Assembly: GCA_017548985.1 (NCBI GenBank) | Contig: JAFYYW010000018.1 | Location: 124,001 to 188,000 of the forward strand | Direction of reading: 5' to 3' | Length of the DNA: 64,000 nucleotides | DNA from: Bacteroidales bacterium | GTDB taxonomy: Bacteria > Bacteroidota > Bacteroidia > Bacteroidales > UBA932 | Shown here: positions 43,573-51,842 of the stretch, one piece after another | Layout of the letters: each line of letters opens with the position of its first letter | Position numbering within the stretch: the first letter of the stretch is position 1 | Notes under the pieces: generated by a model | Database searches by the model: none | What the model saw: only the letters and a program-made list of their open reading frames with translations | Told to the model about the DNA's origin: nothing | Position numbers and translations under genes: made by a program

Positions 43573-45054
43573 ATGCCAAATCTCAAAATAATTTCAAACT
43601 TAGACTGTTTAGTCTATATTGATGGTGAGCAGATTTCGGAGGTCAAAAACAATGTTATAACAAAAATACCTCTTGAGATAGGAGAATACATATTTGAAGC
43701 AGTTTCTTCTTTTCATGATCAATTAAGGATAAAAAAATTGTTATTCATTCAATATGATAAAGTGCTTTCTATCGATCTATTAGGAGCGCTGAGAGATAAT
43801 CCAACAATAGCAACGAGTCTTGAGTTTGAAGCTAAAGAAAATAATGGGTTATGGGGTTATTATATCGAGGGAACTAGTGTTAATATTATTCCATGCCAAT
43901 ATGAGGAAGCTCATTCTTTTGTAGGGGACTATGCAATTGTTAGAAAAGGTTCCTTGGGCGTTATTGATAAACAAGGGAAAACCATTTTAGATTTCATATA
44001 TTACGGAATTGACATATTAGAATGTTCAAATGAAGTTAATCCAATTCCTGTTGGATTCCAAGTACAGAAAGATGCCCCTGTTGTATCACATGGTCATTAT
44101 AACTATAATAACCATGGTTTCAGTGATTTAACCGGACGCCTAATCATCCCTTTTGATTACTTTGAGTTTAGAATAGTTGGTCATTTTATACTCGGGCATC
44201 ATGAGGATTATTATAACGTGAATTATAATAATTATAGTTTATTTGATTTCGAAGGAAACCTTTTGCTTAAAGGGCGTATGATAGAGGCATTAGGAGGGAT
44301 AGGTACATGCCCACCTATTCTTTTCTGTAATGATAAAGGCAGGTACGGCATACTTGACTATAAGTTGAATCCGCTCGTCCCTATCGTATTTGGTGGTTAT
44401 CATGACTTTTATCCAGGAAATAACTATGAACTTTCTCCTGATCCGTACCATGGCGTCATCATGGAAGATAAAGAAGATAATATTGAAGACAGATCAATAG
44501 TTATCATAAAAAAGCGATATGTTGTTAAAATATTAGACCCTGACTTCTTTGATTGTATATACGAAGAAACCAATAACGGGGCTACGACTATTACTAGTAC
44601 ATCAATAGTAGAATACTCTGAATATGCTTTAACCAAAAGAAAGTGTTTAGAGAAAGGAATAGAGGAAAACGATCGTTTTTATTATCAGTTTGAAGAAGAC
44701 GACCTCATCAATCATTCTTTTCTCTTTATTGACTGTCGTGGACAGGAAGTTGTTTTAGAGGGAATTGAGGAGATGTATGACTACTACTGTGGAACAGCAG
44801 TAGTCAAAAAGAACGGTCTCTATGGGATGATTAATCATCTTGGAAAAGAGATTATACCATGTGAGTTTGAAACTATTTATGATGGATCAGGAGGATCATC
44901 TATCGGCATGAACTTCGTATCAGAAATATATATTACTGTCGTCGATCACAATGGCGATATGGGCCTATTCGACAGAAAAGGACATTGTGTGTGTCCGATT
45001 AAACCTGGTCAGCGAATACAGTATGGTACTTTTGAACCATACTTTCTTACTTAA
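43573..45054 (+). CDS. WG-repeat protein
   Basis: 493 residues, no signal peptide. It contains several WG-type beta repeats: GLWGYYIEGTSVNIIPCQYE, SLGVIDKQGKTILDFIYYG, GRYGILDYKLNPLVPIVFGG, GLYGMINHLGKEIIPCEFE and DMGLFDRKGH. The first 70 residues form a different beta domain (YIDGEQISEVKNNVITKIPL). Such repeats bind proteins or form beta-propeller-like solenoids, and are common in Bacteroidota accessory genes. The gene is AT-rich and alone between terminators, which fits cargo. Target unknown. Confidence 0.8.
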   Translation: MPNLKIISNLDCLVYIDGEQISEVKNNVITKIPLEIGEYIFEAVSSFHDQLRIKKLLFIQYDKVLSIDLLGALRDNPTIATSLEFEAKENNGLWGYYIEGTSVNIIPCQYEEAHSFVGDYAIVRKGSLGVIDKQGKTILDFIYYGIDILECSNEVNPIPVGFQVQKDAPVVSHGHYNYNNHGFSDLTGRLIIPFDYFEFRIVGHFILGHHEDYYNVNYNNYSLFDFEGNLLLKGRMIEALGGIGTCPPILFCNDKGRYGILDYKLNPLVPIVFGGYHDFYPGNNYELSPDPYHGVIMEDKEDNIEDRSIVIIKKRYVVKILDPDFFDCIYEETNNGATTITSTSIVEYSEYALTKRKCLEKGIEENDRFYYQFEEDDLINHSFLFIDCRGQEVVLEGIEEMYDYYCGTAVVKKNGLYGMINHLGKEIIPCEFETIYDGSGGSSIGMNFVSEIYITVVDHNGDMGLFDRKGHCVCPIKPGQRIQYGTFEPYFLT

Positions 45055-45332
45055 GCCCTTTATTCTATGAAACCATAAGGTGTTACTGATACTTTTTGTT
45101 ATTTGCTTTAGTATCTGTATAATTATTAGGCTGAGGCTTGTAAAGTATTATTCAACAGCTGTATGGCTCCCATTATTATGAACAACTAGATGATTATTAT
45201 CCCTCTTTTCGAGTATCTTGATTGCTGACATGCCTTCTATCTCAAATTAGATAATGGCGGCATACATCGTCTTAATGACAATGATAGGGTGGAGACGTCG
45301 AGGATACTGTAAGTTTTACATCAGATTATATT
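45055..45332. other. Intergenic region, no feature recognised
   Basis: 278 bp AT-rich. I see no open frame of coding quality, tRNA, strong hairpin or repeat. Confidence 0.5.
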
Positions 45333-46520
45333 ATGAAACAGATTTCAATCATATTATCTATTGTGAGTCTATTCGTAAGTTGCAGAAATACGAAGAAGAA
45401 TGATTGTGGCGATGAATACATTAATATGAGGGAAAGCTATTATGCACAAATAGAGGATTATAAAGGTTCCTATATTAGGACATTCCGCTATTGGAAAGAG
45501 ATGGAAGGAAATGACTACCTTTTCGGGAAACCCACTTATGAGCAAAGTAAGGAATGGATTCGATTCTGCAGGGTTGCGAATCCAGCATACGAGATTAATG
45601 TCAAACAACTTGTGGGATACGAAAGCATCAACCAATTTGTAACTGTCCAAGATTTTTACGGTTTATGGTATAATCGAGGTGATTCCCTTAAATTCAACGA
45701 TGATTTGACTTTATGGAGATTGGAGCAATATGACACAGTTTCTCATTCTCCAAACTCGGAATATGAGAGGTTCTCTATTCTTAAGGAGCGAATAAATAGT
45801 TTGACTGAATTTGATTCACTATTTCAAGTGGATTTGAATTTCTGGGCGTCGTTCAAAGCCGATTTGCAAGAATTCTACGATCGGGTTCTTTTGCGTGAGA
45901 CGATCGGACAAAGTGATGACGAAGTTGCCATTGCCTTTAAAAAAGAAAACGATGCCTGGCTTAACTACCATGTACAAGTTGATTCAGCATTCAGAATCAT
46001 AGACGGGAATCCAGAAGGAATGGTCGGTTCAGCTTGGTCTATGGCGATATCTGGTATCAGGGAAGATGATGCTCTTATTCGGGAGTCTTCGCTTAATGAT
46101 TTCTATTTCACACTGACTGACGGTCCGGAAAAGTATGATCTTGAGCGACATGTCGAGGTCTCGGAAAAAAAGGTGTTGAATGAGTACAAACGATTCATGG
46201 ACTCCTTCGTAGAGGATGAAGCATACTATCCGGTTCCTGAACGGAAGGAGGCTTTGTCTCTGGAAATGAAAGCCTGGAACGAATGGATGGTTGCCCGCAA
46301 TTCAGTTTCATCTCTTCTTTACGGCCAGTACAAGGAAGCTTATGATAATGCTACGAACAACGTCCGACGCATAAAGTACATCATGCTCAAGAACCGATAT
46401 AGCGGATACGGTGTCACCAGTAATGATGTCTATGAACTCTTGATTCCATACACCGTTTCAGATGAGGAGTTGGATGGACCGTCATTTGATGAAAAATGGA
46501 ATCATTTATTGGGTAATTGA
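45333..46520 (+). CDS. Lipoprotein of unknown function
   Basis: 395 residues. Signal peptide with lipobox (MKQISIILSIVSLFVSC). The mature protein is helical, acidic and rich in Trp and Tyr (SYIRTFRYWKEMEGNDY, WASFKADLQEFYDRVL, ALSLEMKAWNEWMVARN). Two similar segments with AW and LNYHVQ/EWMVARN suggest an internal repeat resembling lysozyme-inhibitor LprI-type helical pairs, but this is a weak inference. Cargo of element 1. Confidence 0.65.
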   Translation: MKQISIILSIVSLFVSCRNTKKNDCGDEYINMRESYYAQIEDYKGSYIRTFRYWKEMEGNDYLFGKPTYEQSKEWIRFCRVANPAYEINVKQLVGYESINQFVTVQDFYGLWYNRGDSLKFNDDLTLWRLEQYDTVSHSPNSEYERFSILKERINSLTEFDSLFQVDLNFWASFKADLQEFYDRVLLRETIGQSDDEVAIAFKKENDAWLNYHVQVDSAFRIIDGNPEGMVGSAWSMAISGIREDDALIRESSLNDFYFTLTDGPEKYDLERHVEVSEKKVLNEYKRFMDSFVEDEAYYPVPERKEALSLEMKAWNEWMVARNSVSSLLYGQYKEAYDNATNNVRRIKYIMLKNRYSGYGVTSNDVYELLIPYTVSDEELDGPSFDEKWNHLLGN

Positions 46521-46632
46521 GGCGAGAAACATTCTATACCATTGTTTTGCGTGTTCATTCTTCACAATTATCCTTTCTACTTAACCACATCTGCATATCG
46601 CAATACCCCTTTGTGAATCACCTAACATTTTC

Positions 46633-46640
46633 TATCTTTG
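46633..46640 (+). promoter_or_regulatory. -7 promoter box of candidate small RNA
   Basis: TATCTTTG matches the Bacteroidota consensus exactly and abuts the stem of the hairpin at 46641. Confidence 0.55.
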
Positions 46641-46710
46641 TGTCCGTCAGGGAACTGTCCTCGTGGCAACCCTGGCGGACATATTAGATGAAAGTGTTTT
46701 CGCTTTTATC
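46641..46710 (+). ncRNA. Candidate small RNA with 12-bp hairpin
   Basis: TGTCCGTCAGGG (46641-46652) pairs with CCCTGGCGGACA (46670-46681) over 12 bp, with one U-G pair, around a 17-nt loop. A second hairpin AAAGTG-TTTT-CGCTTT (46691-46706) follows and may act as terminator. A consensus -7 box sits immediately upstream. The first bases TGTC after the box recall the candidate RNA at 47-150. No reading frame is present. Confidence 0.5.
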
Positions 46711-46924
46711 CCTCTTCGAAATCTGCAAATTTTCATAATCCAGGGATAAGCAAGCATTCATCACCTTGTATGGCATATTGTGCTAGCTCTTAGCATTTTA
46801 CCATACGGGTGTGGGGTATTATTTATTTGGATTAGGGCTTTGCAGAGCCTCGAAGAGATAAACGAAATGCTCCACACTTTCTTTGTATTATAGCTGCTCC
46901 GGAGCAAAGCAGAATTGAATTCAG

Positions 46925-47308
46925 ATGAAAAAGGTTCTAGTTTTATTTGTGGCTGTATGCTGTTTGTTTGTTTCATGCCAAAAAGAAGGTGGAAGTGGAA
47001 GTGTTGATGGTACGACTTGGTTAGAAACAGATACAAATTGGCCTCACACTTTAAAGTTGAAAGGAGGTTATGCCTCTCTGTATTATAAAGATAAGCTGTA
47101 TGATACTCAAGCCTATTCTATCAAAGGTAACATTATTAAGTTTAAAGATCATCTGATAATAGAACCCGAAGAGCCGAATCCTGCGTATTATTTCGAAGGA
47201 TCATTTAACGGAGATAAAAGTAGACTAATGCTAAAATACGCCTGGTCTTCCTATGATGGAAGCAGAACGGGCGAGGATGTTGATACATTTATCAGAGTAG
47301 CAGAATAG
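46925..47308 (+). CDS. Small lipoprotein of unknown function
   Basis: 127 residues. Signal and lipobox are MKKVLVLFVAVCCLFVSC. The mature part is a small beta-rich domain: a Gly/Ser linker, GTTWLETDTNWPHTLKLKGG, YASLYYKDKLYDTQAYSIKG, then FEGSFNGDKSRLMLKYAW. This calycin/lipocalin-like strand pattern (G-x-W at the start, one antiparallel barrel) is common in small Bacteroidales lipoproteins. Function unknown. Confidence 0.65.
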   Translation: MKKVLVLFVAVCCLFVSCQKEGGSGSVDGTTWLETDTNWPHTLKLKGGYASLYYKDKLYDTQAYSIKGNIIKFKDHLIIEPEEPNPAYYFEGSFNGDKSRLMLKYAWSSYDGSRTGEDVDTFIRVAE

Positions 47309-47475
47309 TTTCTGTTTGGCAGACATTCTTTCTCTTAATGAAACATTATAGGGCCTGCTTCGAGTAGTACGGTTACATTCCACAACTCAATCGAGAAGAC
47401 TTCGTTCTATGATCTAATGGTATACATTCTTTATATATGTAAAGAGTGTCAAAGTAGTTTAATAACAAAAACACC

Positions 47476-48336
47476 ATGATATATTCTCAAATCAATATAA
47501 TCAGAAAGATTAGTAAAGCATTTGTTTTTGTATTCCTTTTATTTCAGTTAATTGCATGTAAACCAGAAATACCGATAACGGGAATATCATTAAGTTCAAG
47601 TACGGTATCAATGTCTGTAGGAGAAAGCATAGTAATAAGTGCAACAGTATCACCAGAAAACGCAGATAACAATAAAGTAAAATGGTCATCAGATTCCCCG
47701 TCTGTTGCATCCGTATCGGGTGGCAAAATAGTGGCGAATTCATCTGGTGTTGCAATTATTACTGCTTCTTCCTCAAATGGGGAGATAGAAGCAATCTGTA
47801 TTGTCAAGGTCTTTTCAAAAGTGATTGATATTTCTTTTCAAGATTTACCTAATTCTATCATGAAAGGAGACACCTATCAATTACGAATATCTCTATCCCC
47901 ATCTGATGCAAACCCCTCTGTTACTTATACCTCTAGTAACTCTTCAATTGCAATTGTCGATGCTTCCGGAAATGTTAAAGCTTTGGAAAGTGGAAGCGTG
48001 AACATAACAGTTACTACAGTTGATGGCACTAAGTCTGCTACTTGCTCACTTAACATCGAAGCTCCTCATGTATGGCCCACAGGTGTAAGTCTAAACAGAT
48101 CCTCATTAGAACTGAAAGAAGGAGAATCTTTTCAGCTTACTGCAACTGTATACCCATCCGATGCCACGAACAAGGAGGTCCGTTGGAAATCAGAAAACAC
48201 CAATGTCGCTACCGTAGATAATAACGGCAAGGTCACGGGCGTCAAAGCGGGTTCGACGATAGTACAGGTGTTTACCGCAGAGGGTGGCAAGTCTGCCACG
48301 ACCGGCGTAACAGTCAAAGCGAAGACCTCATCTTAA
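47476..48336 (+). CDS. Lipoprotein with three Big_2 Ig-like domains
   Basis: 286 residues. Signal with lipobox (FQLIAC), then three bacterial Ig-like domains at about 33-115, 116-195 and 200-282. Each has the start I-x-x-I-S/V-S-L and the VASVSGGKIVANSSGVAIIT / VATVDNNGKVTGVKAGSTIV type of end. There is no C-terminal effector domain. It likely projects from the outer membrane as an adhesion or stalk protein. The third domain is more GC-rich than the first two, hinting at a composite origin. Confidence 0.82.
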   Translation: MIYSQINIIRKISKAFVFVFLLFQLIACKPEIPITGISLSSSTVSMSVGESIVISATVSPENADNNKVKWSSDSPSVASVSGGKIVANSSGVAIITASSSNGEIEAICIVKVFSKVIDISFQDLPNSIMKGDTYQLRISLSPSDANPSVTYTSSNSSIAIVDASGNVKALESGSVNITVTTVDGTKSATCSLNIEAPHVWPTGVSLNRSSLELKEGESFQLTATVYPSDATNKEVRWKSENTNVATVDNNGKVTGVKAGSTIVQVFTAEGGKSATTGVTVKAKTSS

Positions 48337-48382
48337 TCTTTTTGGTTATAAGAGTTCATAGTCGAGCGCCAATTTTTACATC

Positions 48383-48411
48383 AAAAGCCCTCACACGCGG
48401 GCTTTTATTAT
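48383..48411 (+). terminator. Terminator after Ig-like lipoprotein
   Basis: AAAAGCCC (48383-48390) pairs with GGGCTTTT (48399-48406), followed by ATTATT. Confidence 0.7.
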
Positions 48412-48451
48412 TGGATACTTTGGGGTAAGCATCCGAGAAATTGTATATTGG

Positions 48452-48476
48452 AGCGAGGAGAATCCTCGCTTTTTTG
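48452..48476 (+). terminator. Intrinsic terminator
   Basis: AGCGAGGA-GAA-TCCTCGCT is a perfect 8-bp stem with a T-run (48470-48475). It lies between the rightward lipoprotein unit and the converging gene at 48551-48946. Confidence 0.85.
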
Positions 48477-48550
48477 TACAAACAAAACAAAGTGATACAC
48501 CGTTGACAAATGTATCACCTTACAATAAAGATCTAAGAAGACGTTCCTCC

Positions 48551-48946
48551 CTAACTAATTCCCATGATAATGCCGACAATAACAGAAAGGATGATAAATA
48601 CTATTAGGGCAATGGAAACAATTCCCGTATGATGTGATATCTTTTTCAACAACTCGTGGTCAGTCAGTTCTCCATTTAATGTTTGAGGTTTTGCATAGGT
48701 TAACACTAAATTATATTCTTCATCAGTCAAATCTAATGCGTCATAAGTCACGTGCTCTTCTACTCGTAGTCCTTCCTCTTTTCTCTTTTTGGCTTCATCT
48801 TCTGACAATATGTTCCCTTGAACATCTTTGAAGACAGTAATAGTTTTAGAAGAGTCAACAAGCCCTTGCTTAATTAAGAAAGCTTCTCTAGATTCTTTTT
48901 CTTTGGCTTGTCTTTCAGCAAGCCATTTTTCAAGGATTGGATTCAT
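48551..48946 (-). CDS. Tail-anchored protein of unknown function
   Basis: 131 residues from the ATG at 48946. A charged helical N-terminus (ILEKWLAERQAKEKESRE) and a short middle domain (TITVFKDVQGNILSEDEAKK) precede a single C-terminal membrane helix (IVSIALIVFIILSVIVGIIM). This orientation predicts a cytosolic domain anchored at its tail. No family recognised. AT-rich cargo. Confidence 0.6.
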   Translation of the reverse strand: MNPILEKWLAERQAKEKESREAFLIKQGLVDSSKTITVFKDVQGNILSEDEAKKRKEEGLRVEEHVTYDALDLTDEEYNLVLTYAKPQTLNGELTDHELLKKISHHTGIVSIALIVFIILSVIVGIIMGIS

Positions 48947-49021
48947 CACGTCTATCGCTTTAATAATATAACTTAATTTATTAATTATAGTCTCCTATGA
49001 GACGACCTATAACAGATACGA

Positions 49022-49495
49022 TTACTTCGTGATATGAATAAAGTTACCTGTCAGTGTGATTCTTTTTACGGGAACGATATTATTCCCACTTTTGGGGTAT
49101 GCACTATCTTGGTACTTGGTATTATCAACCCTGGCTGTCTCGACGTTTCGATATACTTCATCAATTATCATGTGGAAGTTAGATATCCCATTTGCCCCCT
49201 TCTCTTGTGCCTCTATATATGCAATGTCTAGGATTTCTTTTGAGGATGGCATCTGAACACCGGAGGCATTCTTGGCCGGGATGATTTCAATGGAAAATTG
49301 CCCTATCGGATCGTACGTGCCAGGATAAGGGTCTGGAGAAATGAAGAATCCGGCCTCAGTGTATGGGCGGAAATCAAGGAACGAAGTCGTCACAGTCTGA
49401 CTGTATTGTGGATTAATAGCTCCACATCCTGAAAAAGCTGCAATGGCAATCACTGTTACCGCTGAAAGAAGGAAAGACGAGAATAAACTTTTCAT
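49022..49495 (-). CDS. Small lipoprotein of unknown function
   Basis: 157 residues with signal and lipobox (AIAAFSGC). The mature part has FLDFRPYTEAGFFISPDPY, then SKEILDIAYIEAQEKGANGI, a YjbQ/YbjQ-like motif where a helix precedes G-A-N-G/A-I. Such domains are found in heavy-metal-binding-like and type VI-associated lipoproteins, but assignment is uncertain. The start codon lies in the first unit of a 10-bp tandem repeat (49491-49530). Confidence 0.65.
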   Translation of the reverse strand: MKSLFSSFLLSAVTVIAIAAFSGCGAINPQYSQTVTTSFLDFRPYTEAGFFISPDPYPGTYDPIGQFSIEIIPAKNASGVQMPSSKEILDIAYIEAQEKGANGISNFHMIIDEVYRNVETARVDNTKYQDSAYPKSGNNIVPVKRITLTGNFIHITK

Positions 49496-49530
49496 TTTAA
49501 TTCATTTTAATTCATTTTAATTCATTTTAA
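49491..49530 (-). repeat. Four tandem 10-bp repeats containing start codons
   Basis: The unit TTAAAATGAA (minus strand) occurs four times. Each copy brings an ATG; the three upstream ones read ATG-AAT-TAA, i.e. two-codon frames, and the last is the start of the lipoprotein gene. Copy-number change by slippage would alter the leader. Confidence 0.8.
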
Positions 49531-49580
49531 TCTGATACGACTATTTGCAAAGATAATAATCATACAAGGCTCTGAAAAGC

Positions 49581-50468
49581 TTATTCGGCCAATAAACTCA
49601 ACAGTTCCTTCTCCTCGATTATTTTGATAGGATAGCCTTGATCTATAAGCTCTTCTGCCTTGGCAATTTTGCTTGATCCAGGGAATTCACCGATAATCAG
49701 GAAATCCGTTTTCTTTGAAACCGAAGACTTTACAAGAGCACCCATTCCTAGAAGCTTAACTGCCAAGTCATTTCTATCCGGCCATTTTTCGAATAACCCC
49801 GATATCACGACAGACTTACCAGAGAAATGCGTATTTTGAGAAATGGATTCTGGGGAACGGGGTTTAACCTTTCTATTCTCAGTAACTACAGGGATTGATA
49901 CAACATGTCCTGGCCTTTTAGAATACTCGGCAAGAAGCTTTCCACAAGCACGAGCATCTTCTAATGCATCATGATGATTATCAAGGGGAACGTCGAAAAA
50001 CAAACACGCACTATACAAAGGACAATGCCCAAGCTCAATACAAGTATCTATGCACTGATCTATCTCAATATCGCCCAATTCATATCTCTCCATTGTCTTA
50101 GACAAAGCTCCAAGATCAAAACCAGCGTTATGACAAACAATGATACGACCTTCTATAAAGGAACGAATAGATGGCCAAAACTCTGGGAAGAAAGGTTCCT
50201 TTTCGGTTGTTGCCGAGAAAAAGCCATGAACTCTTGAACAATAAAAATCATATTTATCCTCTGGAGGTCTAATCAAGAACTGTTTCTCTTCCACTATTTC
50301 TCCTTTCTTGAAATGAACCATTCCCAGTTGGCAGATATCCCCTTGAGTGGTAGCTGTTTCAACATCTAAAGAAACATATTCTTCAGGGCAATCATAACTT
50401 GGCAAAGTAACGGTTATCACCCGTCTTTCTGGGAGATATCTAGATTCTCTTTTCCGAACGTTAATCAT
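49581..50468 (-). CDS. DnaQ-like 3'-5' exonuclease with C-terminal BRCT domain
   Basis: 295 residues from the ATG at 50468. The DEDDh exonuclease (about 30-190) shows YVSLDVETA (Exo I), IIVCHNAGFDLGAL (Exo II) and HHDALEDARACG (Exo III with the His). A BRCT domain follows (about 215-295: FSGKSVVISGLFEKWPDR, LGMGALVKSSVSKKTDFLI, G-S-S-K-I-A-K-A). This pairing is known from polymerase III epsilon-like proteins and from mobile-element cargo. It starts 4 bases after the stop of the small helical gene upstream, forming an operon. Confidence 0.88.
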   Translation of the reverse strand: MINVRKRESRYLPERRVITVTLPSYDCPEEYVSLDVETATTQGDICQLGMVHFKKGEIVEEKQFLIRPPEDKYDFYCSRVHGFFSATTEKEPFFPEFWPSIRSFIEGRIIVCHNAGFDLGALSKTMERYELGDIEIDQCIDTCIELGHCPLYSACLFFDVPLDNHHDALEDARACGKLLAEYSKRPGHVVSIPVVTENRKVKPRSPESISQNTHFSGKSVVISGLFEKWPDRNDLAVKLLGMGALVKSSVSKKTDFLIIGEFPGSSKIAKAEELIDQGYPIKIIEEKELLSLLAE

Positions 50469-50472
50469 TGTC

Positions 50473-50829
50473 TCAGAAATCAAGAGTCAAATCATTTGAA
50501 GGGGCATCTACGGCATCTTTGAGTTTCGCTGTTAAGATCTTTGCGACAGATCTACACGCATCACGAAACTTTTCTAAAGCATCGGCATTAGGGAAAGCCA
50601 GTTCGGAAAGCCACTCAATTATTCTTGTTTCCAGATACCTTTCCGTCTCTCTTGAAAAAGCCTTTTCTTGCTGGTCAATAGCCGATAGTTGATTCTCATA
50701 ACCGACAGGGCGATTAGTCCAATTTGATTCATTTAACTCCTTGACCCATTGGGCGTGGATGCGCTCCAGATGCTTCAGATTATCAATAACATAATCAGAA
50801 TCCTTGATGATTTTGTCAACACTTTCCAT
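50473..50829 (-). CDS. Small helical protein co-transcribed with exonuclease
   Basis: 118 residues, wholly helical and charged (MESVDKIIKDSDYVIDNLKH, NQLSAIDQQEKAFSRETERY, ACRSVAKILTAKLKDAVDAP). No membrane segment or known family. Its stop is 4 bases before the start of the exonuclease-BRCT gene, so the two products are probably made together and may interact. Confidence 0.6.
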   Translation of the reverse strand: MESVDKIIKDSDYVIDNLKHLERIHAQWVKELNESNWTNRPVGYENQLSAIDQQEKAFSRETERYLETRIIEWLSELAFPNADALEKFRDACRSVAKILTAKLKDAVDAPSNDLTLDF

Positions 50830-50927
50830 ACCGAATAATAGAATAGCGTAATACTCTCTTCAATAGTTAATCTGTACAAAAGCAAATATACTAAAAATGA
50901 TGAAGATAATGGCTTATATGATCTATA

Positions 50928-51104
50928 TTAGACGTTGTCTTCATGAATACAGACACTCCTCGCACAATACCTCTCCACCAACTTCCCATTCTTGTAAATC
51001 TCAAAGCCTCTTTTAACTCCATGTATCTCACAACCAGGCTGCTTCCCAGCTTGCTTTGCTTTCTTCAACGCATCTTCGAACGAACGACAATAATGTGTGA
51101 TCAT
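50928..51104 (-). CDS. 58-residue conserved element-end protein, copy 1
   Basis: 58 residues starting MITHYCRSFEDALKKAKQAG. It is closely related to the 60-residue protein at 55119-55301: both share HYCRS, ALKKAKQAGKQPGC, IYKNGKLVERYC. The homology continues into the DNA around and before the start codon (51070-51134 versus 55268-55331). Two copies next to the two right ends of the tandem elements suggest a structural part of the element end, perhaps a small DNA-binding or excision factor. Confidence 0.6.
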   Translation of the reverse strand: MITHYCRSFEDALKKAKQAGKQPGCEIHGVKRGFEIYKNGKLVERYCARSVCIHEDNV

Positions 51105-51181
51105 ACTGCGAAGATAGAGGGAGGATGTGCCAAAGTGTGGGAGAAAGTGAGTATCTTTATGGCACAAAACACATTACCAGA

Positions 51182-51838
51182 ATGCCCAACTACGTCCCTC
51201 CTAAAATAACTTGTCAATATTGTGGTGAAAAGACCTTCCCAGATGTGGCCCAAACCATTAATGAGATTCCTCCTCGCCTAGTTTTCTTATTTCTTTGCTG
51301 CGGGAACTTCTACTATCTATCAAGACGCGAGCGTAATTCTTGGTTACATGAAGATAATGATACGTTAAAGCTAAGGAAACCTCTGCGGCTAAAATCCTTT
51401 TCAAACATTATTAACGGAATTAGCCCAAGATTTGAAAAGATATATAATGAAGCCGTTAAAGCGCATAGAGAGAATTTATTAGAGATCTGCGGTGGAGGAT
51501 ACAGAAAGGCCTTGGAGTTCCTTGTTTATGATTATGCGATCAAAAAGAATCCGGAGAGCGAGACTGCCATTAAGAAGATGGGAGAATTAAGTAATGTAAT
51601 CTCCACATATTTAGATGGCACTTTCCTTAAATTAACTGTGTGCGCTGCCACTTGGCTGGGAAACGAATCGTTGCATTATGTCCAAAAGTATGAGGATTTA
51701 GGCGTTGACGATTTAATCTTGTACATAGATGATGTCGTACAAGCGATTGAGTTGACTGAAAAGTTAGAGGAAAAGAGGAAGTTGATGCCCAAATTGGAAG
51801 AAAAAGCGTTGAAAATGAGCGGGAATAATAAGCAATAG
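51182..51838 (+). CDS. DUF4145-type protein with zinc-finger N-terminus, paralog 1
   Basis: 218 residues from the ATG at 51182 (MPNYVPPKITCQYCGEKTFP). A CxxC pair at the N-terminus and a second Cys pair (FLCCGN) may bind zinc. The DUF4145-like helical domain follows (FEKIYNEAVKAHRENLLEIC, GGGYRKALEFLVYDYAIKKN, then CAATWLGNESLHY). DUF4145 occurs alone and in restriction or defence proteins. The next gene is a paralog 4 bases downstream. AT-rich cassette between the right-end block and array C. Confidence 0.75.
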   Translation: MPNYVPPKITCQYCGEKTFPDVAQTINEIPPRLVFLFLCCGNFYYLSRRERNSWLHEDNDTLKLRKPLRLKSFSNIINGISPRFEKIYNEAVKAHRENLLEICGGGYRKALEFLVYDYAIKKNPESETAIKKMGELSNVISTYLDGTFLKLTVCAATWLGNESLHYVQKYEDLGVDDLILYIDDVVQAIELTEKLEEKRKLMPKLEEKALKMSGNNKQ

Positions 51839-51842
51839 AATC

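Larger units (their letters stand above)
46521..46924. other. Intergenic region holding a candidate small RNA
   Basis: 404 bp without a coding gene. The small RNA candidate is at 46641-46710. A 10-bp palindrome GCTCCGGAGC lies shortly before the next lipoprotein gene, near 46902, downstream of a TTTCTTTG stretch that may be its promoter. Confidence 0.45.
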
